The position numbers and the translations under genes are program-made. The notes beneath the pieces were generated by a model. That model did no database searches, had not been told where the DNA came from, and was given only the letters and a program-made list of their open reading frames with translations. Positions 9,477 through 18,156 of a DNA stretch of 64,000 bases are shown here, piece by piece. The first letter of the stretch is position 1; each line of letters starts with the position of its first letter. The stretch comes from Oxalicibacterium faecigallinarum (GTDB taxonomy: Bacteria; Pseudomonadota; Gammaproteobacteria; Burkholderiales; Burkholderiaceae_D). The stretch spans positions 1 through 64,000 of the forward strand of contig NZ_BMDI01000004.1 in the NCBI RefSeq assembly GCF_014635705.1, given 5' to 3'.

Positions 9477-9895
9477 CAATTATTTGAACAGCAATGCCGG
9501 TCTTGCGCCGGATCGGACAGCCCAAGCAGGATAGGGCAATCGGCACGTTCGTCGCCACTGCACGAGCGTGCCAGATCGGCAAGCGTATCGCGCATCTCGC
9601 TCAGCGCCGTGATACGTTGATCCAATGCGTGCACATGCTCAAGTGCCAATGCTTTGACATCGGCACTGGCACGATGGGTGTCCTGCCAGAGCGAAAGCAG
9701 CGTGCGAATCTGTTCCAGCGAAAAATCCAGCGCACGTGCACGCTTGATGAAGCGCAGGGTATGCAAATCCTTGTCGTTGTAGATCCGGTAGCCGGCATCG
9801 GTACGCGGGCCGGGTTTGATCAGATCAATCGATTCGTAATGGCGGATCATCTTGGCAGAGATGCCGGACGCCGCTGCAGCCTGACCGATATTCAT
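9476..9895 (-). CDS. cueR: Copper-sensing MerR-family regulator CueR
   Basis: Cytoplasmic dimeric activator that distorts overlong-spacer promoters when Cu(I) binds. Of 139 residues, a winged helix-turn-helix occupies the first 70 or so (MNIGQAAAASGISAKMIRHY), followed by the dimer helix and the metal loop C112-SGDERAD-C120. Both cysteines fall at the same positions as in E. coli CueR. A short tail contains a second Cys pair at 135-136. The gene lies 61 bases downstream of copA on the same strand and may be co-transcribed with it. Likely targets are the dyads at 9136-9166 and 12359-12389. Confidence 0.93.
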   Translation of the reverse strand: MNIGQAAAASGISAKMIRHYESIDLIKPGPRTDAGYRIYNDKDLHTLRFIKRARALDFSLEQIRTLLSLWQDTHRASADVKALALEHVHALDQRITALSEMRDTLADLARSCSGDERADCPILLGLSDPAQDRHCCSNN

Positions 9896-9956
9896 GACAT
9901 GTCCTCAGTATGAGAAGAGTGCAGTGTAGCGCGTCAGCGCTCACACTGCTGCCTGC

Positions 9957-12329
9957 TCATCGCCCTGGTTTCCAGCGCCGTAACAGCAAGGCATTGCTGA
10001 TCACGCTGACGGAGCTGAACGCCATTGCCGCACCGGCAAACATCGGATTGAGCAAACCGAATGCCGCCAGAGGAATGCCGACCACGTTGTAGATGAACGC
10101 CCAGAACAGATTCTGGCGAATCTTGTTGTAGGTGCGGTGTGAAATCTCGATGGCGTCGGCCACCAGGGCAGGATCACCGCGCATCAGTGTGATGCCTGCC
10201 GCGTGCATTGCAACGTCCGTGCCGGTCGACATTGCAATACCGACGTCTGCTGCGGCCAAGGCGGGCGCATCGTTAATGCCGTCGCCGACCATCGCAACGA
10301 TCTGGCCGGTTTGCCTGAGCTCGTCAATCTTTGCTGTCTTTTCCGCTGGCAAAACCTGTGCAATGACACGATCAATGCCCAGTGTTTTGCCGACTGCATC
10401 TGCATTGCCCTGATTGTCGCCGCTCAAGAGCACCGTATCGATGCGCTGTGCATGCAGTCGTGTGATGGCACGTTGGGCACTGTCTTTGATCGTGTCGCTG
10501 GCGGTAATGAAGCCAAGCAGCTGGTGCGACGGCGTCAGTTGTGCTAGCCATGACAGGCTACGACCGCGACCTTCGAGGGCGTGTGCCTGTGCGTTGGCCG
10601 TATCGTCGATGGAAATGCCTTCTTCCCGCATCAGTCGTGAAGTGCCAAGCAGATACTGTTCGCCATTGATCGTTGCGCGCAGACCAAGTCCGGCTAACGC
10701 CTGCACTGCGCTCGCTTCTCCCGGCGTGATACCTAGCTCGGCTGCGTGCTGCATGACGGCAAGGCCGAACGGATGTTCACTGCCACGCTGGATGGTCGCC
10801 GCCAGTTGAAGCAATTGCTGCTCGGTGATGTCGAAAGCTTGCGTTTCCGCAACGCGCGCTTTGCCTTCAGTCAGTGTGCCGGTTTTGTCGAACACGACGG
10901 TTGTCACGCGATGCATGCTCTCCAGCGCTTCCGCATCCTTGATCAGAATGCCGAACTTCGCCGCGACACCCGTGCCCGCCATGATGGCGGTCGGTGTGGC
11001 GAGGCCAAGTGCGCACGGGCAGGCAATGACGAGCACCGTGACAGCATGAATGATCGCCGCTTCGACATCGCCATTTGCAATCCACCAGCCAACAAAGGTG
11101 AGCGCGGCAATGCCGAGCACGACGGGTACGAAGATCGCGCTGACGCGATCAACCAGGCGCTGGATTGGTGCCTTGGCAGATTGCGCATTTTCAACCATGC
11201 GGATAATGCGCGACAACGTGGTCTCGGCACCGATGGCTTCCGTGCGTACCAACAGCATGCCTTCTGCATTGATGGAGGCGCCGGTTACATGATCGCCTTC
11301 GCGCTTGACGACCGGCATACTTTCGCCGGTGATGAGCGATTCATCCACGTGACTGCGGCCATCGACGATACTGCCATCGACGGCGATCCGTTCGCCCGGG
11401 CGCACGACGATCAGATCGCCAACACGTACCGATTCGATGGCGACATCGACGTCCTTGCCATCGCGTCGCACGCGTGCCGAGTCAGGCCGCAACTTTTGCA
11501 AGGCACGGATAGCGGCCGTAGTTTGCTTCTTTGCACGTGCCTCCAGCCATTTGCCTAAAAGAATGAGCGTGATGACGACCACCGACGCTTCAAAGTACAG
11601 ATGCGGTTCGTGACCCTCGTGTGCATTGAGCAAAAGATAGATGCTTAGGCCGTAAGCGGCACTGGTGCCCAGGGCGACCAGCAGATCCATGTTGCCGGTG
11701 CCGGCCTTCAGTGCATACCAGCCCGCGCGGTAGAAACGTGCGCCGAGCCAGAACTGTACCGGCGTCGCAATCAGCCACTGCAGCCAGCCATTTGGCATCC
11801 AGTGCACGCCAAACGGTTGCAGCAACATGGGGGCAACCAGGGGGAGGGATAACACCGCACCAACCGCAACCGGCCACCAGTCATGCGATGGTGACGAGGT
11901 CTCTGTGGTGGGAGACGCAGCAGGCAGCGTGGCGGTGTACCCGGCTGCGGTCACAGCGGCGACCAAGGTCGATGCCTTGGTGCCCGGCACAACCTGCGCG
12001 TGCGCCTGCTCGGTGGCGAGGTTGACGCTGACATCCAGCACGCCGTCGACCTGACGCAAGGCTTTTTCCACGCGACCAACGCATGACGCACATGTCATGT
12101 CGCCAACCTGCAATAGCACTTCTTCGGTCGGGACTGCGTAGCCTGCATTCTCAATCGCTTGTGCCAGCACGGGAAAATCGAGCAGTTGTGCCGATTCTAC
12201 CCGGGCCTGTTCCGTGGCGAGATTGACGGTTACCTTCTCGACACCTGCCACCGCCGAGAGTGCACGCTCAACCCGACCCACGCACGATGTGCAGCTCATG
12301 CCATCAATTCTGATCGTTTGCTCATTCAT
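9957..12329 (-). CDS. copA: Copper-exporting P1B-type ATPase CopA
   Basis: Inner-membrane pump exporting Cu(I) to the periplasm at the cost of ATP. Of 790 residues, two N-terminal HMA domains carry CTSC (13-16) and CASC (80-83). Then come eight predicted membrane helices, with the transmembrane metal site CPC in [14 protein letters not shown], the phosphorylation motif DKTGTLT, and the hinge [16 protein letters not shown]. All catalytic features are intact. It starts at ATG 12329, about 35 bases after the CueR-type promoter. Together with cueR and copZ it forms a self-contained copper detoxification unit. Confidence 0.95.
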   Translation of the reverse strand: MNEQTIRIDGMSCTSCVGRVERALSAVAGVEKVTVNLATEQARVESAQLLDFPVLAQAIENAGYAVPTEEVLLQVGDMTCASCVGRVEKALRQVDGVLDVSVNLATEQAHAQVVPGTKASTLVAAVTAAGYTATLPAASPTTETSSPSHDWWPVAVGAVLSLPLVAPMLLQPFGVHWMPNGWLQWLIATPVQFWLGARFYRAGWYALKAGTGNMDLLVALGTSAAYGLSIYLLLNAHEGHEPHLYFEASVVVITLILLGKWLEARAKKQTTAAIRALQKLRPDSARVRRDGKDVDVAIESVRVGDLIVVRPGERIAVDGSIVDGRSHVDESLITGESMPVVKREGDHVTGASINAEGMLLVRTEAIGAETTLSRIIRMVENAQSAKAPIQRLVDRVSAIFVPVVLGIAALTFVGWWIANGDVEAAIIHAVTVLVIACPCALGLATPTAIMAGTGVAAKFGILIKDAEALESMHRVTTVVFDKTGTLTEGKARVAETQAFDITEQQLLQLAATIQRGSEHPFGLAVMQHAAELGITPGEASAVQALAGLGLRATINGEQYLLGTSRLMREEGISIDDTANAQAHALEGRGRSLSWLAQLTPSHQLLGFITASDTIKDSAQRAITRLHAQRIDTVLLSGDNQGNADAVGKTLGIDRVIAQVLPAEKTAKIDELRQTGQIVAMVGDGINDAPALAAADVGIAMSTGTDVAMHAAGITLMRGDPALVADAIEISHRTYNKIRQNLFWAFIYNVVGIPLAAFGLLNPMFAGAAMAFSSVSVISNALLLRRWKPGR

Positions 12330-12358
12330 GGGACACCTGATGCTGTTGAAGTATCGAC

Positions 12359-12389
12359 AGCTTCAACTATCCCATGATTGGAAGGTCAA
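12359..12389 (-). promoter_or_regulatory. CueR-type promoter of copA
   Basis: On the minus strand TTGACC (12389-12384) is followed after 19 bases by the weak hexamer GAAGCT. The plus-strand dyad ACTATCC-CATGATT-GGAAGGT (12366-12386) closely matches the copZ operator, supporting joint control by CueR. Confidence 0.75.
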
Positions 12390-12409
12390 GTCTTTGACGC
12401 ATTGTGCAA

Positions 12410-13360
12410 TCAAACGGGAATATCGGCCGCGTGTTTTTTCCAGAATGCGGCATCCGGCAGGCGCCCGAAGCCGGCACGCGCATTGTCGGCCATGTGTTCC
12501 GGGCGACTGGTACCGGGAATGACGCAGGTTACCGCAGGGTGGCTCAAAGTGAACTTCAGCAGGAGTTGCGCCCAGCTTGTGCAGTCGATTTCCGCGGCCC
12601 AGGCCGGTAACGGCCTGTCACGCAGATTGCGGAGTAGTCCGCCGCCGCCAAACGGCTTGTTGATGATGACAGCGACGCCGCGTTCTGCTGCCAGCGGTAA
12701 TAAACGCTGTTCGGCTGCGCGATCATCGAAGGAATAGTTGATTTGCAGGAAATCGAGTTTTTCGGCACGCAGCACGGCTTCCACTTCTGCATACGCGGAA
12801 GCGGTGTAATGCGTAATACCCAGAAAGCGGATGCGGCGCTGCGATTGCCAATCGCGCAAGGTGGCAAGCTGCGTTTTCCAGTCCACCAGATTATGGATCT
12901 GCATCAGATCGATGGTCTTTGTACGCAGGTAGGCAAAGGATTGTTCCATCTGATCGATCCCGGCTTGCCGGCCACGTATCCATACTTTGGTGGCGAGAAA
13001 CGGTTTGGTTGCAGCAGGCAGCGTTGCCAGCAGTTCACCCGTTGTCTGTTCCGAGCGCCCATACATGGGCGAGCTGTCGATGACGCGTCCTCCTGCCGCA
13101 AATAGTGCTTGCAATACCGCGGGGAGTCGCTGGTACTCGGCACTCCCAGGGGCATGACCAAACCCGACCCAGGTTCCACAACCGATGACAGGCAGAGTTT
13201 CGCCACTGGAAGGGATGGCACGCGCATGCATTGTGGCGTTCGTTTGCGCCTGGCCGATCAATGGCAGTCCGGTGGTGCCGGCAAGAGCGGACAGTTCAAG
13301 CAATCGTCGTAGCGCTTGTCGACGTGTGTGATCGATATCGGAAGAGAAGGATGAATGCAT
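12410..13360 (-). CDS. Aldo/keto reductase with Tat-type export signal
   Basis: NAD(P)H-type oxidoreductase with a TIM-barrel fold, 316 residues. The N-terminus has a twin-arginine signal (TRRQALRRLLELSALAG, RR at 13-14), then a hydrophobic stretch ending near QAQ, suggesting folded export to the periplasm. The catalytic set is visible: Asp and Tyr in VIDSSPMYGRSE, Lys in FLATKVWIRG, His in MQIHNLVDW. Substrate unknown. It lies between copA (divergent control region on its side) and a transporter gene on the same strand 34 bases upstream, possibly co-transcribed. Confidence 0.85.
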   Translation of the reverse strand: MHSSFSSDIDHTRRQALRRLLELSALAGTTGLPLIGQAQTNATMHARAIPSSGETLPVIGCGTWVGFGHAPGSAEYQRLPAVLQALFAAGGRVIDSSPMYGRSEQTTGELLATLPAATKPFLATKVWIRGRQAGIDQMEQSFAYLRTKTIDLMQIHNLVDWKTQLATLRDWQSQRRIRFLGITHYTASAYAEVEAVLRAEKLDFLQINYSFDDRAAEQRLLPLAAERGVAVIINKPFGGGGLLRNLRDRPLPAWAAEIDCTSWAQLLLKFTLSHPAVTCVIPGTSRPEHMADNARAGFGRLPDAAFWKKHAADIPV

Positions 13361-13394
13361 GAAAGCTCCTTGTATGTCTGGATGATCAACATGT

Positions 13395-14738
13395 TCATGA
13401 AGGAAATGCAGCGTCGCTGGATGCTGCCGTGGCTGATGTCGATGTCGTGGTTGAGGTCATCGTGTGCAGTTGCTTTTCTTGCCGGCGTGCCAGCCACAGC
13501 GATACGCTTGCCCAAACCCCGGCGAGTGGAATCGCAAGCAGGGCCAGACCCGCAAAGCCGATGCCCAGCATGCCCACGCCAGCCGATATCCAGCCGCTGA
13601 TTGCATCGCCACCGCGATAGACGACGGTTTCGATCGCATTCTTGGCTTTGTACTTGGCTTCGCGTCGTATGACGGTAAACAGGACTTCGCGTGCCGGTCG
13701 CGCAATGGCGTAGTCGAAAGCACGTCGCAGACTTTGCGCGGCAGCGAGGACCAGAATGGTTGGCGAGAGTGCGACGGCTGCAAATGCCAGAGCGGAGGCA
13801 ATGGGCAGCACCAGCAAGGCAGTGGCGAGCCCGAAACGTTTGATCAGGCGACCAGTGATGCAGATTTGCAGAATGAGGGTCAGGGTGGAGACGCCGAGAT
13901 CGACCAGTGCAAAGAAACGGGTGCGAGAGGCGGTATCGCCAAACGCTGCTTCCACAATGCGACCCTGCTCAAAATAGAGAAACGTCGAAGCGGCTGTATG
14001 GAGTAACAGATAGCCACACAGTGCCATCAGATACGGGGACCGCGTGATCAGGCTCAGACCTGCAAAAACACCGCCGCCGATCGGACGCGGCATCGTGTTG
14101 CCGCTGGCGAACGCCTCGTTTTTCGGATACAAACGGTAAAAACACTGCAAGGCAACTTCCAACAGCAGTGCGGCTGTCACCGTCAACGCCACGGGCCCTA
14201 TCGTTGTCACCAGTGTTGCCGCCAGCATCGGGCCGAAAAATGTACCTGCGGTGCCGCCCGCAGCAATGAAGCCGAACAGGCGTCGCCCTTGCGCATTACT
14301 GAAGCAATCGGCCAGCACACTCCAGAAAATGCTGATGACGAACAAGTTGAAGACACTGATCCAGACAAAAAAGATGCGACCGACCCAGATGCCTTTGGTG
14401 TCGGTCGCGATCAGAACACTAAACAAGAGAATGCTGGCTGTGAAAAAGCGATAGGCAATCGGAACAAAGCGACGCGGCGGGAACCTTGATACCAGCGTGC
14501 CGAACACAGGTACGAGTGCCAGCATCGCAAGGAAGGTCGCGGTGAAAAGCCATTGCAACTCATCCGCACCACCAGCCAGACCCATCGCATCGCGTAGCGG
14601 ACGCAACAGATAGTAGCCGCCCAGCAAGCAAAAGAACCACGCAAAGCCGAGCAGGGTGGCTCTGACCTCATGCGGAGCGATCTCGATGAAGCGACCGAGA
14701 AAGCGATGCAGCGGGGCAATGTGGCTGGATGCGCGCAT
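13395..14738 (-). CDS. MFS-fold transporter resembling NTP/NDP exchangers
   Basis: Inner-membrane protein of 447 residues with about 12 hydrophobic segments. The opening pattern (a cytoplasmic helix EVRATLLGFAWFFCLLGGYY, then LRPLRDAMG) is typical of a bacterial group annotated either as MFS transporters or as ATP/ADP-translocase-like (TLC) carriers. I cannot choose between them from sequence alone, and the substrate is unknown. The Tat-exported reductase gene follows 34 bases downstream on the same strand. Confidence 0.75.
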   Translation of the reverse strand: MRASSHIAPLHRFLGRFIEIAPHEVRATLLGFAWFFCLLGGYYLLRPLRDAMGLAGGADELQWLFTATFLAMLALVPVFGTLVSRFPPRRFVPIAYRFFTASILLFSVLIATDTKGIWVGRIFFVWISVFNLFVISIFWSVLADCFSNAQGRRLFGFIAAGGTAGTFFGPMLAATLVTTIGPVALTVTAALLLEVALQCFYRLYPKNEAFASGNTMPRPIGGGVFAGLSLITRSPYLMALCGYLLLHTAASTFLYFEQGRIVEAAFGDTASRTRFFALVDLGVSTLTLILQICITGRLIKRFGLATALLVLPIASALAFAAVALSPTILVLAAAQSLRRAFDYAIARPAREVLFTVIRREAKYKAKNAIETVVYRGGDAISGWISAGVGMLGIGFAGLALLAIPLAGVWASVSLWLARRQEKQLHTMTSTTTSTSATAASSDAAFPS

Positions 14739-14827
14739 GTGTAACGATCATTGAGGGTGAACGGGTAAGGTGTGGACTCGTTTCAACAAGGTCCGTTCCG
14801 AACGCGTCTGGTTTGGATGCCGGCAAA

Positions 14828-14858
14828 ACAAAAAAGCGGCCAGATGGCCGCTTTTCTA
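14828..14858 (-). terminator. Terminator of the two-component operon
   Basis: On the minus strand, AAAAGCGGCC and GGCCGCTTTTTT pair across an ATCT loop and end in a T run, about 75 bases past the kinase stop codon. Confidence 0.8.
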
Positions 14859-14932
14859 CTTGATTGCCGTGGAGTTCGACAGGAGTCGTGTGGCGCGCTG
14901 GCAATATCCACATCGCGGGAGAAGCGATGTGC

Positions 14933-16897
14933 TTACGTCATGGGCGTGGCAGCAGGGAGCTGCAGCGTAGCGATCAGAATGGTGTGTCCGGGGATGGACT
15001 GCACGTCCAGTGTGCCACCCACCGCAGCAATGCGGGCATGCATGCTGCGCATACCGATACTAATGCCCGCCTGTCTCACGGCATCGACATCAAAGCCCAC
15101 GCCATCGTCTTCAATCAGCAGCTTGAGTTCATTGGCATCCGGTTGCCACAGGCGCAACTGCACATGATGTGCGCGACTGTGCTTGACGATGTTGATCAGC
15201 GCTTCCTCAACCAGACGGGTGAGCGCCAGACATTGCAGAGCATTGGGTGGGGTTTGCCATTGTGCGGGCAAGGACCATGTGGCCTCGATGTCGCGATCAT
15301 CAAATAGTTGCATGAAGCGATGCCGCAGGGGGGCAATCCATTCACCGGGCGTGGCAGGTACCTTGATGCCGCTGCTGGAGCCGGTATCGATGGTTTGTCG
15401 CAAATCGTCACGGATCAGCTTGAGAAGAGAAAGAAATTGCTGGTTTTGCAAAGGTTTGTCGGCCTGTTCGACCATCGCCATCATGCGGACCAGCGTGCCG
15501 CCCAGACCATCGTGCAGATCGTGTGAGATCTGCAGTCTTTCCTGCAAGCGCGTGTTGGTCAGCACAAGTTCATGTTCACGGGCAATGGTGGCGCTGAGGG
15601 CGGTGCGGGCGCGGTCGATCCCTTGTTCCAGTTCCTCATTGAAACGTTCGATGCGCTGCATATTGATGGCATGCCGCAAGCCCAATACGCCTGACATGCA
15701 CAGCATGGAGGCAATGCTGCTGATGGGCGTCAAGGGTTTGCCGCCGGTGATGATGTGCAGCATATGCAGAAAATCGTAGAGCGCCACGCCGAAGAAGATC
15801 AGTAGAGCGATCGCCAGAAGGCGATGTTCCAGTTTGCGCGTTCGTAACGCGTGGATCGGAAACTGCAGACAATTCAGGAAGAAGAACGTGGTCGGTAGCC
15901 AGATGCTGAATGCGAGAACTTCCTTGAGTGCGGTTGCCGGTGCCACCAACAATGCAATCAGCAAGATGAAGGAAACGAACCACAGGCCGTTTTCGAGATA
16001 GGGCATGTGCTGTTCGCCGAATCGCCAGGTAAACATGCAGAAACACGCCACGTACAGCACCAGTGCCGCGGCATTTGCCTTGGCGGCGGATGCGGTGTCG
16101 GGAAACGGCCACGGACTGGTCGACAATACATTGGAAATAAACAGCACCCAGAACAGCGTCATTAATGCATACCAGCCGTAATCACTTTGCTTGCGGTTGC
16201 ACAGCCAAAGACAGAAAAACAGGCTGCCTAGTACGGATGAAATAACGATGTTGATGAAGAACAGGGTGCGATTGCGCCACCAGAGGTCGTCGTGCAGTTC
16301 GCGAATGGATTGGGCTTCGCCTAGTTGGACCTGTCCCATGCCAGGGGTCTGCCCGGCCACGCCGACTACACGGACCCACAATGAATTCACGCCATCCTTG
16401 AGCATGCTGGGCGAAAGACGCCAGTAGCGTGGCATGTTCCAGCTGCGCGAAAGCGGTTCGGTCAGGCTGTCATCGCGCCAGATCAGGTGGTCGTTGACGT
16501 AGATCTCTCCGGCCATCACGATGGAATGCGTAAGCAGCGCCAGCATGTCGCCGGAGGCGGTATCGCAATTCGCTTTCCAGTCGATGCGATACCAGACGGT
16601 ACCGCTGTAGCCGGGCCAGCGATCGACCCAGTTATCAGGCAGGGTAACGGCTTGCCACTGCGGGTTGAGCGGGCGCTTGCCATCGTCCCCGCCTTGGGCG
16701 GCATGGACCGACAGAACGGTGGCGTTGCAGCTGGATGTACTGGTTTCACTCGGCTGCGCGTGCGCAGCAGAAAGCATGGCAATCCATAACAGGATTGCCA
16801 GACCGATCAGCCAATCAAGCCGCGCGAACGCGCTTCGTTTATCGCCCGCGTGCGGGAAGAAACGGCGAGCTTGCGATAGATGTGTTTGATGTGACAT
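14933..16897 (-). CDS. Sensor histidine kinase, 7TMR-DISM / HisKA_3 type
   Basis: Membrane sensor of 654 residues. A signal or anchor helix at residues 26-48 precedes a periplasmic jelly-roll-like domain (WYRIDWKANC onward). Seven predicted helices of the 7TMR-DISM type occupy about residues 210-410. A coiled coil and the HisKA_3 dimer domain with phospho-acceptor His in SHDLHDGLGG follow, then an ATPase domain (NIVKHSRAHH, EDDGVGFD, IGMRSMHARI). It pairs with the NarL-type regulator immediately upstream. With the ATG at 16897 the gene overlaps the regulator by 91 bases; no later ATG, GTG or TTG would keep the signal helix. Confidence 0.88.
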   Translation of the reverse strand: MSHQTHLSQARRFFPHAGDKRSAFARLDWLIGLAILLWIAMLSAAHAQPSETSTSSCNATVLSVHAAQGGDDGKRPLNPQWQAVTLPDNWVDRWPGYSGTVWYRIDWKANCDTASGDMLALLTHSIVMAGEIYVNDHLIWRDDSLTEPLSRSWNMPRYWRLSPSMLKDGVNSLWVRVVGVAGQTPGMGQVQLGEAQSIRELHDDLWWRNRTLFFINIVISSVLGSLFFCLWLCNRKQSDYGWYALMTLFWVLFISNVLSTSPWPFPDTASAAKANAAALVLYVACFCMFTWRFGEQHMPYLENGLWFVSFILLIALLVAPATALKEVLAFSIWLPTTFFFLNCLQFPIHALRTRKLEHRLLAIALLIFFGVALYDFLHMLHIITGGKPLTPISSIASMLCMSGVLGLRHAINMQRIERFNEELEQGIDRARTALSATIAREHELVLTNTRLQERLQISHDLHDGLGGTLVRMMAMVEQADKPLQNQQFLSLLKLIRDDLRQTIDTGSSSGIKVPATPGEWIAPLRHRFMQLFDDRDIEATWSLPAQWQTPPNALQCLALTRLVEEALINIVKHSRAHHVQLRLWQPDANELKLLIEDDGVGFDVDAVRQAGISIGMRSMHARIAAVGGTLDVQSIPGHTILIATLQLPAATPMT

Positions 16898-17490
16898 TCG
16901 ACGGTATAGCGCGACAGGATGAGTTGCTCGGCGATTTCGCGGTTACCCAGACCTTGTGCAACCAGCCCGAGAATTTCGCTTTCGCGCGGGCTGAGTGTCT
17001 CATTGGTCGAGGTTTCCGCCTGCGGTCTGGTTCTGGGATGCAACTCGTCGATGATGCGTCGCGCGATAAAGGGGTCGATCGGTGCGCCGCCCCGCAACAC
17101 ACTGCGGATCGACAGGGCGACTTCCATATCGTCGCGTTCCTTGAGCACGTAGCCGGTGGCACCGGCGCGTAACGCAGCAAGAATTGCATCTTCGGTACTC
17201 CACGCGGAAATGACCAGAATCGGCAAGGCCGGATCGGTGGCATGCATGCTGTGGATCAGATCGATCCCGCTGCCATCGGGCAGGCCAAGATCGACGAGGG
17301 CCAGTGCAAATGGCTGCCGCGCAAGACAGGCACGCGCTTCGTGCAGTGATGCCGCCGACACCACCGCATCGGAAGCATAGCCGAGTTGCTGGAGCAGGCT
17401 TTCAAGCCGGCGGCGTATGAGGGGTTCATCCTCGACCAGCAGAACGGGAGCGAGCAGGCTGGATTCGGCAGGAAAAGTGTCAGCGGACAT
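16807..17490 (-). CDS. NarL/FixJ-family response regulator
   Basis: DNA-binding response regulator of 227 residues. The receiver domain has the acidic pair VEDEP near residue 20, phospho-acceptor Asp67 (ALVDLGLPDG) and the conserved Lys in GYVLKERDD. The C-terminal LuxR-type helix-turn-helix is LSPRESEILGLVAQGL to VECHIKHIYRKLAV. Partner of the overlapping downstream kinase. Targets are unknown; a perfect 16-bp palindrome 71 bases upstream is a candidate self-binding site. Confidence 0.9.
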   Translation of the reverse strand: MSADTFPAESSLLAPVLLVEDEPLIRRRLESLLQQLGYASDAVVSAASLHEARACLARQPFALALVDLGLPDGSGIDLIHSMHATDPALPILVISAWSTEDAILAALRAGATGYVLKERDDMEVALSIRSVLRGGAPIDPFIARRIIDELHPRTRPQAETSTNETLSPRESEILGLVAQGLGNREIAEQLILSRYTVECHIKHIYRKLAVSSRTRAINEARSRGLIG

Positions 17491-17560
17491 GGGCGGGAAA
17501 GCAGTGAAAGCAGAACGTACTCTGGATGAATACTGGGTGTTTGACCATCACTGAAACTTG

Positions 17561-17576
17561 TTATTTCGCGAAATAA
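17561..17576. promoter_or_regulatory. 16-bp perfect palindrome upstream of the response-regulator gene
   Basis: TTATTTCGCGAAATAA is its own reverse complement. It sits between the CzcE-like gene and the regulator start. NarL-family dimers bind short inverted repeats, so this may be an operator (inference). Confidence 0.4.
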
Positions 17577-17626
17577 TCACAACGCATGCAACGAAATCGT
17601 TTTCTGCAGAAATGCCGTCTGATTCA

Positions 17627-17965
17627 TCAGTCCGGGCCGCGGTAGCGCGGGTCCGGCGAGATGTACGCGGTGACGCGTTGTTGCAGGATGCCGGGTGGCG
17701 CCACCAGGTTCAGATCGAAATGGCTGACGGTAAAGCCGACATAGAAATCCCACGCAAACATCTTGTCGCCAACGACGAAGTTGATGACTTCGCCGCCTTC
17801 CACATTGACCCAGCGGGTTTCCGGTGTGATGACGATAGTGCGCTGGGCAGCGGCTGACGGTGCCGGACTGCCATACAGTTCAACGCGTGGTGCCGAGGCG
17901 CACCCTGCCAGTAGCATCAATGTGCCGGCCAGCAGCAAGGCCGAAGGGAGAGAGTAAAGGCGCAT
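17627..17965 (-). CDS. CzcE-family lipoprotein (putative periplasmic metal-binding)
   Basis: A 112-residue exported protein. A lipobox LLAGC places the lipidated cysteine at residue 22. The mature part contains TPETRWVNVEGGEVINFVVG, then FAWDFYVGFTVSHFDLNLVAP, and ends YISPDPRYRG, a pattern like CzcE of Cupriavidus metallidurans, a periplasmic copper-binding protein of heavy-metal resistance. ATG 17965 is chosen because it gives a clean signal peptide; the frame is open 42 codons upstream but that part is unlike the family. It lies just upstream of the two-component genes on the same strand, so they may be linked. Confidence 0.75.
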   Translation of the reverse strand: MRLYSLPSALLLAGTLMLLAGCASAPRVELYGSPAPSAAAQRTIVITPETRWVNVEGGEVINFVVGDKMFAWDFYVGFTVSHFDLNLVAPPGILQQRVTAYISPDPRYRGPD

Positions 17966-18156
17966 GCGAGCTCCGTTGTGTCGGTACGAAAAGGGCGGGC
18001 TGTCGTTGGATCTCGGGCGGATCGCGGCGGTTCCCGCCGTATTGTCGCAGGTATGGACGGTGCGGGTGCAAGCGCAAACAGCATTGATCATTTACATTAC
18101 ACCTTTGCAGAGCCATTGTTCAGGCTGTGTGCGACACGATTTTGCAAGGAGAGAGT

